DNA of 47,853 nt from Variovorax sp. CAN15 (GTDB lineage Bacteria > Pseudomonadota > Gammaproteobacteria > Burkholderiales > Burkholderiaceae_C), in the NCBI RefSeq assembly GCF_030462475.1, contig NZ_JASMRZ010000006.1:83675-131527 (forward strand). Direction: 5' to 3'. The notes below the pieces were generated by a model. It was not told the DNA's origin. It saw nothing but the letters and a program-made list of their open reading frames with translations, and did no database searches. This document shows positions 45,028 to 47,853 of the stretch, piece after piece; positions within the stretch are counted from its first letter, which is position 1, and each line of letters begins with the position of its first letter. The position numbers and the translations under genes were made by a program.

Positions 45028-46380
45028 TCACCCTCTCCCAGAGGGAGAGGGAGCAAAGACCACACGCACCCGCAGCCCACCGAGATCCGGTGACTGCTCC
45101 AGCACCACCGTGGCCCCGTGCAGGTCAGCGATCGACTTGACGATGGCCAGCCCCAGGCCGCTGCCGGGCGCCTGGGATTCCCCCGAGCGGTAGAACCTGT
45201 CGAGCACCCGCTCCCGCTCCTCGGGTGGCAGGCCCGGGCCACTGTCGTCCACGGTGAGTTCGGCCCTGTTGCCTTTGCGTGCGATGCCGATGTCGACCCG
45301 GCCCTCGACCGGCGTGTACTTGATCGCGTTCTCCAGCAGGTTGCGCAGCAGCATGCGCAGGGCTTCCGACTGGCCGTTCACCACCGCCGCCTCGTCGGCA
45401 TGCGCGATGCCGATGTCGATGCCGCGCGCCTGCGCGGCCGCCACCGCGTCGGACACCGCGAGCCGCGCGACCTCGGACAGGTCCACCGGCTCAGGCTTCG
45501 CGCCTGCCGCCATGCTGGCTTCGTGACGGGCCAGCGCGAGCATCTGCTCGACCAGCCGCGTGGCGCGATCAATGCCCGCCACCAGCCGGCTCACGGCCAG
45601 TTCGCGCGAGGCATCGTCGGGCGCGCGCTGCAGGCCTTGCACCTGCAGCTTCAACGCGGCCAGCGGCGAACGCAGTTCGTGCGCGGCATCGGCGACAAAG
45701 TGCTTCTGCGCATCGAAGGCATGGCGCACGCGGCCGAAGAGCAGGTTCAGCTCCTGTACCAGCGGGCGAACCTCGTCCGGCAGGTTCTCGTCGCTGACCG
45801 GGGAGAGATCGTCCGCCTGCCTCAAGGCCACCTGCCTGCGCACCCGCGCCACCGGCGCGAGCGACCGGCTCACCACCCACCACACGACCAGCATCAAGAG
45901 CGGCGCCATGAGCGCCACCGGCGCGATGGTGCGCAGCGCCAGCGTGCCGGCCATGTGGCGGCGCGCCGCCATGTCCTGAGCCACCTGGATCACCAGGCCG
46001 CGCGTCTGCATCGAGAACACGCGGTAGGTGGTGCCCCGCGCGTTCACGTCGGCGAAACCCAGCACCGCGAGCTGGGGCAGCGCGGCCTGCTCGGCCGATT
46101 CGAAGATGCGCACGCCATCGGCCGTCCATACCTGCACGACGAATTCGAAGTTCTGCTCGGCCGCACCGAGCCCGCCCACCGCGGCGCTCGGCGGCAGGCC
46201 GGCGCGCAGCGACAACGCCATCTGCTGCATGTGGTAGTCGAAGATGTCGTCCGCCTCCGCGAGCACCGTGCGGTAGGCCACCAGCGCCTGCGCCCCCGCG
46301 GCCAGCACGATGGCTGCGAGCAGGAACCACAACAGCCGCGCGCGCAGGGAGCCGGTCAGCGACCCGATGCCCCTGCTCAT
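45028..46380 (-). CDS. sensor histidine kinase, PmrB/QseC-like
   Basis: 450 residues from ATG 46380 with AAGGGGG six bases upstream. First helix at about 15-35, a periplasmic domain to about 145, second helix at 152-170, a HAMP-like linker, HisKA domain with His234 in DAAHELRSPLAALKLQ and a HATPase domain (NLLENAIKYTPVEGRV, DDSGPGLPPEERERVLDRFYR, GSGLGLAIVKSIADLH). In this family the signals are metal ions, pH or cationic peptides; the present one is unknown. It is transcribed with the response regulator upstream (repeat 6 between) and lies before degP. The last residues come from a hairpin repeat. Confidence 0.93.
   Translation of the reverse strand: MSRGIGSLTGSLRARLLWFLLAAIVLAAGAQALVAYRTVLAEADDIFDYHMQQMALSLRAGLPPSAAVGGLGAAEQNFEFVVQVWTADGVRIFESAEQAALPQLAVLGFADVNARGTTYRVFSMQTRGLVIQVAQDMAARRHMAGTLALRTIAPVALMAPLLMLVVWWVVSRSLAPVARVRRQVALRQADDLSPVSDENLPDEVRPLVQELNLLFGRVRHAFDAQKHFVADAAHELRSPLAALKLQVQGLQRAPDDASRELAVSRLVAGIDRATRLVEQMLALARHEASMAAGAKPEPVDLSEVARLAVSDAVAAAQARGIDIGIAHADEAAVVNGQSEALRMLLRNLLENAIKYTPVEGRVDIGIARKGNRAELTVDDSGPGLPPEERERVLDRFYRSGESQAPGSGLGLAIVKSIADLHGATVVLEQSPDLGGLRVRVVFAPSPSGRG
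45031..45051. repeat. CCCTCTCCC-AGA-GGGAGAGGG hairpin at the sensor-kinase stop
   Basis: Perfect 9-bp stem with three-base loop. Similar GA/CT-rich hairpins are scattered in many proteobacteria. Here it encodes the last residues of the sensor kinase (SPSGRG) and ends one base from the stop codon. Confidence 0.65.
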
Positions 46381-46388
46381 GCAAGCCC

Positions 46389-46485
46389 CCTTCGCGGGAC
46401 GGCACGGAACCGGCTTTGCCGGGCCGTGGACGTCGCCTCCGGCAGGGGGCAGGAGAAGCGACAAGAAGTGCGCGAAGCCTGGGGT
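46389..46485 (-). repeat. intercistronic repeat copy 6 (response regulator to sensor kinase)
   Basis: Minus-strand copy beginning a few bases after the response-regulator stop: CCCCAGGCTTCGCGCACTTC, a CCCCCTG-type hairpin half, and CCGGCAAAGCCGG. It replaces the usual tight overlap between regulator and kinase. Confidence 0.78.
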
Positions 46486-46489
46486 CGAG

Positions 46490-47149
46490 TCATAGTTTCG
46501 GCACCATGTAGCCGACGCCGCGCACATTGCGAATCAGCTCTGCGCCGAGCTTCTTGCGCAATCCGTGCACGTAGACCTCGACGGCGTTGCTGCTGATCTC
46601 GTCCTTCCAGCTGTAGAGCTTCTCCTCGAGCTGCGCGCGCGACAGCACCATGCCGGGCCGGGCCAGCAGCGGCTCCAGCACGGCCCACTCACGGGCCGAC
46701 AGCACCACAGGCTGGCCGGCCACCGTGACCTCGCGCGTGGCCGGGTTGATGCTCACGCCCATGTGCTCGTACACCGGTTCCGCACGCCCCGCCGCGCGGC
46801 GCAGCAGGGCCCGGATGCGCGCCAGCAGTTCGTCGAGGTCGTAGGGCTTGAGCACGTAGTCGTCGGCGCCGGCGTCCAGGCCTTCGATGCGCTGCTGCAC
46901 CGAGTCGCGCGCCGTGGCGATCAGCACCGGCATGCGCTGCTTGCGCGCGCGCAGGTTGCGCAGCACCTCCAGGCCGTCGCGCCTGGGCACGCCGAGGTCG
47001 AGCATCACGAGGTCGTATTGCTGGGTGCGCAGGGCCGATTCGGCGGCCTCGCCGTCTTTCACCCAGTCCACTGCGTATTGCTCGGCGCGCAGCAGGTCGA
47101 GCACCGCTTCGCCGATCATCACGTCGTCTTCGAGGAGTAGGAGTCGCAT
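46490..47149 (-). CDS. OmpR-type response regulator of the PmrA/QseB group
   Basis: 219 residues. Receiver domain with EDD (7-9), Asp51 in LVMLDLGVPRRDG, Thr/Ala in LIATARD and Lys in DYVLKPYDLDEL. The C-terminal winged helix (PVVLSAREWAVLEPLLARPGMVLSRAQLEEKLYSWKDEISSNAVEVYVHGLRKKLGAELIRNVRGVGYMV) is close to QseB/PmrA, with the typical EISSNAVEVYVH. Partner of the sensor kinase downstream. The family binds tandem CTTAA-type repeats, and one lies before degP. Confidence 0.94.
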   Translation of the reverse strand: MRLLLLEDDVMIGEAVLDLLRAEQYAVDWVKDGEAAESALRTQQYDLVMLDLGVPRRDGLEVLRNLRARKQRMPVLIATARDSVQQRIEGLDAGADDYVLKPYDLDELLARIRALLRRAAGRAEPVYEHMGVSINPATREVTVAGQPVVLSAREWAVLEPLLARPGMVLSRAQLEEKLYSWKDEISSNAVEVYVHGLRKKLGAELIRNVRGVGYMVPKL

Positions 47150-47200
47150 GGTTGTGTCCGTTTCGGGGATTCGAGGCGCGGGCCGCTGCCAAAGTTCAGA

Positions 47201-47853
47201 TCAGAGAAGCGAACGGACTTCCCGCGCAGCCTCGAAAAGCAGCGGCAGCATCTCGCGCTGCAGCGCGTCTTCCTGGTAGCGCGAACCCGAGAGCACCACG
47301 TTGAGCGCGGCCACCGTGCGGCCCTGCATGTCGCGCAGCGGCACCGCCAGTGCCTGCACGCCAAGCTCGTGCTCCTCGCTGGCAAAGCAGTAGTCGTCCT
47401 TGCGCGCGCGGGCGATCAGCTGACGAAGGCCGCGCGCCTGCGTCACCGTGCGGGGCGTGAGCCGTGCGAGATGCCGGCCCTTGAGCCACTGCGTGAACTG
47501 CGTCGGCGCCATCGCGGCCAGCAGCACGCGGCCGGTGGAGGTGGCATGCGCGGGCAGCCGCGCGCCCAGGTGCAAGCCGTAGGCCAGCACGCGCGTCGGC
47601 GTGCCATAGCTGCCGCTGCGTGCGACGATGACCACCTCTTCCCCATCGAGCACCACGGCCGAGAACGACTCGCCCGTCTGCGCCGCGAGCCGGTTCAGCG
47701 TGGGCTGCAGCGCGCGCGGCAGGCGGGAAGACGCGAGATAGCTGCCCGAGAAGCGCAGCACCTTCGGAGCCATCCAGAAATAGCTGCCGTCGGTTTCCAG
47801 GTAGCCCAGGTGGGCCAGCGTCAGCAGGTGACGGCGGGCGGCCGCGCGCGTGA
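47201..47853 (-). CDS. IclR-family transcriptional regulator, 5' end outside the window
   Basis: 217 codons are visible; the gene runs off the right edge. Upstream of the first ATG in the window (47773) the frame stays open and reads TRAAARRHLLTLAHLGYLETDGSYFWMAPKVL, the end of the IclR helix-turn-helix, so that ATG is internal. The effector domain follows (FSAVVLDGEEVVIVARS, LPAHATSTGRVLLAAM, CFASEEHELGVQALAVPLRDMQGRTVAALNVVL). It most resembles the PcaR/PobR-like subgroup of regulators of aromatic catabolism. Its targets are outside the window. Confidence 0.92.
   Translation of the reverse strand, partial: TRAAARRHLLTLAHLGYLETDGSYFWMAPKVLRFSGSYLASSRLPRALQPTLNRLAAQTGESFSAVVLDGEEVVIVARSGSYGTPTRVLAYGLHLGARLPAHATSTGRVLLAAMAPTQFTQWLKGRHLARLTPRTVTQARGLRQLIARARKDDYCFASEEHELGVQALAVPLRDMQGRTVAALNVVLSGSRYQEDALQREMLPLLFEAAREVRSLL

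Overview
The window is GC-rich chromosomal DNA that looks like a Comamonadaceae beta-proteobacterium, most likely Variovorax or a close relative. This rests on codon use, the iaaA-gsiABCD peptide-transport locus, the NirA-type cysI/DUF934/cysH/cysDN sulfate cluster, tandem tRNA-Asn genes, and a family of about 95-bp repeats between genes. It is mostly core or metabolic DNA. The clearest accessory region is about 2.9-5.9 kb. No transposase, integrase, phage structural gene or CRISPR array was found.

Left to right: (1) 0-2.8 kb, a partial FAD amine oxidoreductase divergent from a LysR regulator, then a convergent aldo/keto reductase. (2) 2.9-5.9 kb, a cytosolic-looking peptidoglycan amidase translationally coupled to a secreted protein (candidate effector/immunity pair), a GNAT acetyltransferase, a 113-aa orphan gene behind a leader with the full layout of a phage C4/CI-type antisense RNA, and an orphan gene broken by one base in a G6 run. 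(3) 6-15.8 kb, a peptide scavenging operon: RpiR regulator, isoaspartyl peptidase, GsiABCD ABC transporter, DmpA-type aminopeptidase and DppA-type D-aminopeptidase. (4) 15.8-23.4 kb, a DUF3237 protein divergent from sulfate assimilation (cysI, DUF934, cysH, cysD, cysN), then ferredoxin fdxA and a ferredoxin-NADP reductase with a probable CTG start. (5) 23.4-27.4 kb, a class III aminotransferase, a TetR regulator and a membrane nucleotide cyclase.

(6) 27.6-35.2 kb, thiamine genes: a TPP riboswitch, cytX (one-base frameshift), thiO-thiS-thiG-thiE and a TonB-dependent receptor whose start overlaps the thiE stop; thiD lies on the opposite strand inside the array. (7) 35.2-35.6 kb, two identical tRNA-Asn genes, each followed by a strong terminator. 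(8) 35.7-47.9 kb, regulators and envelope genes: AraC/GyrI regulator, YnfA-like protein, Rnk-like protein, CsgG-like lipoprotein, a GFA enzyme divergent from a WYL regulator, a LuxR-type two-component pair, a small membrane protein, a degP protease, a PmrB/QseC-PmrA/QseB two-component pair and a partial IclR regulator.

Three patterns cross the window. Six copies of one hairpin-containing repeat sit just after stop codons between co-directional genes, always in the direction of transcription. Several genes have a -10-like hexamer 6-7 bases before the ATG, suggesting leaderless mRNAs. A tandem CTTAAG-type box (PmrA-like) lies upstream of degP, next to the genes of a PmrA/QseB-type response regulator.
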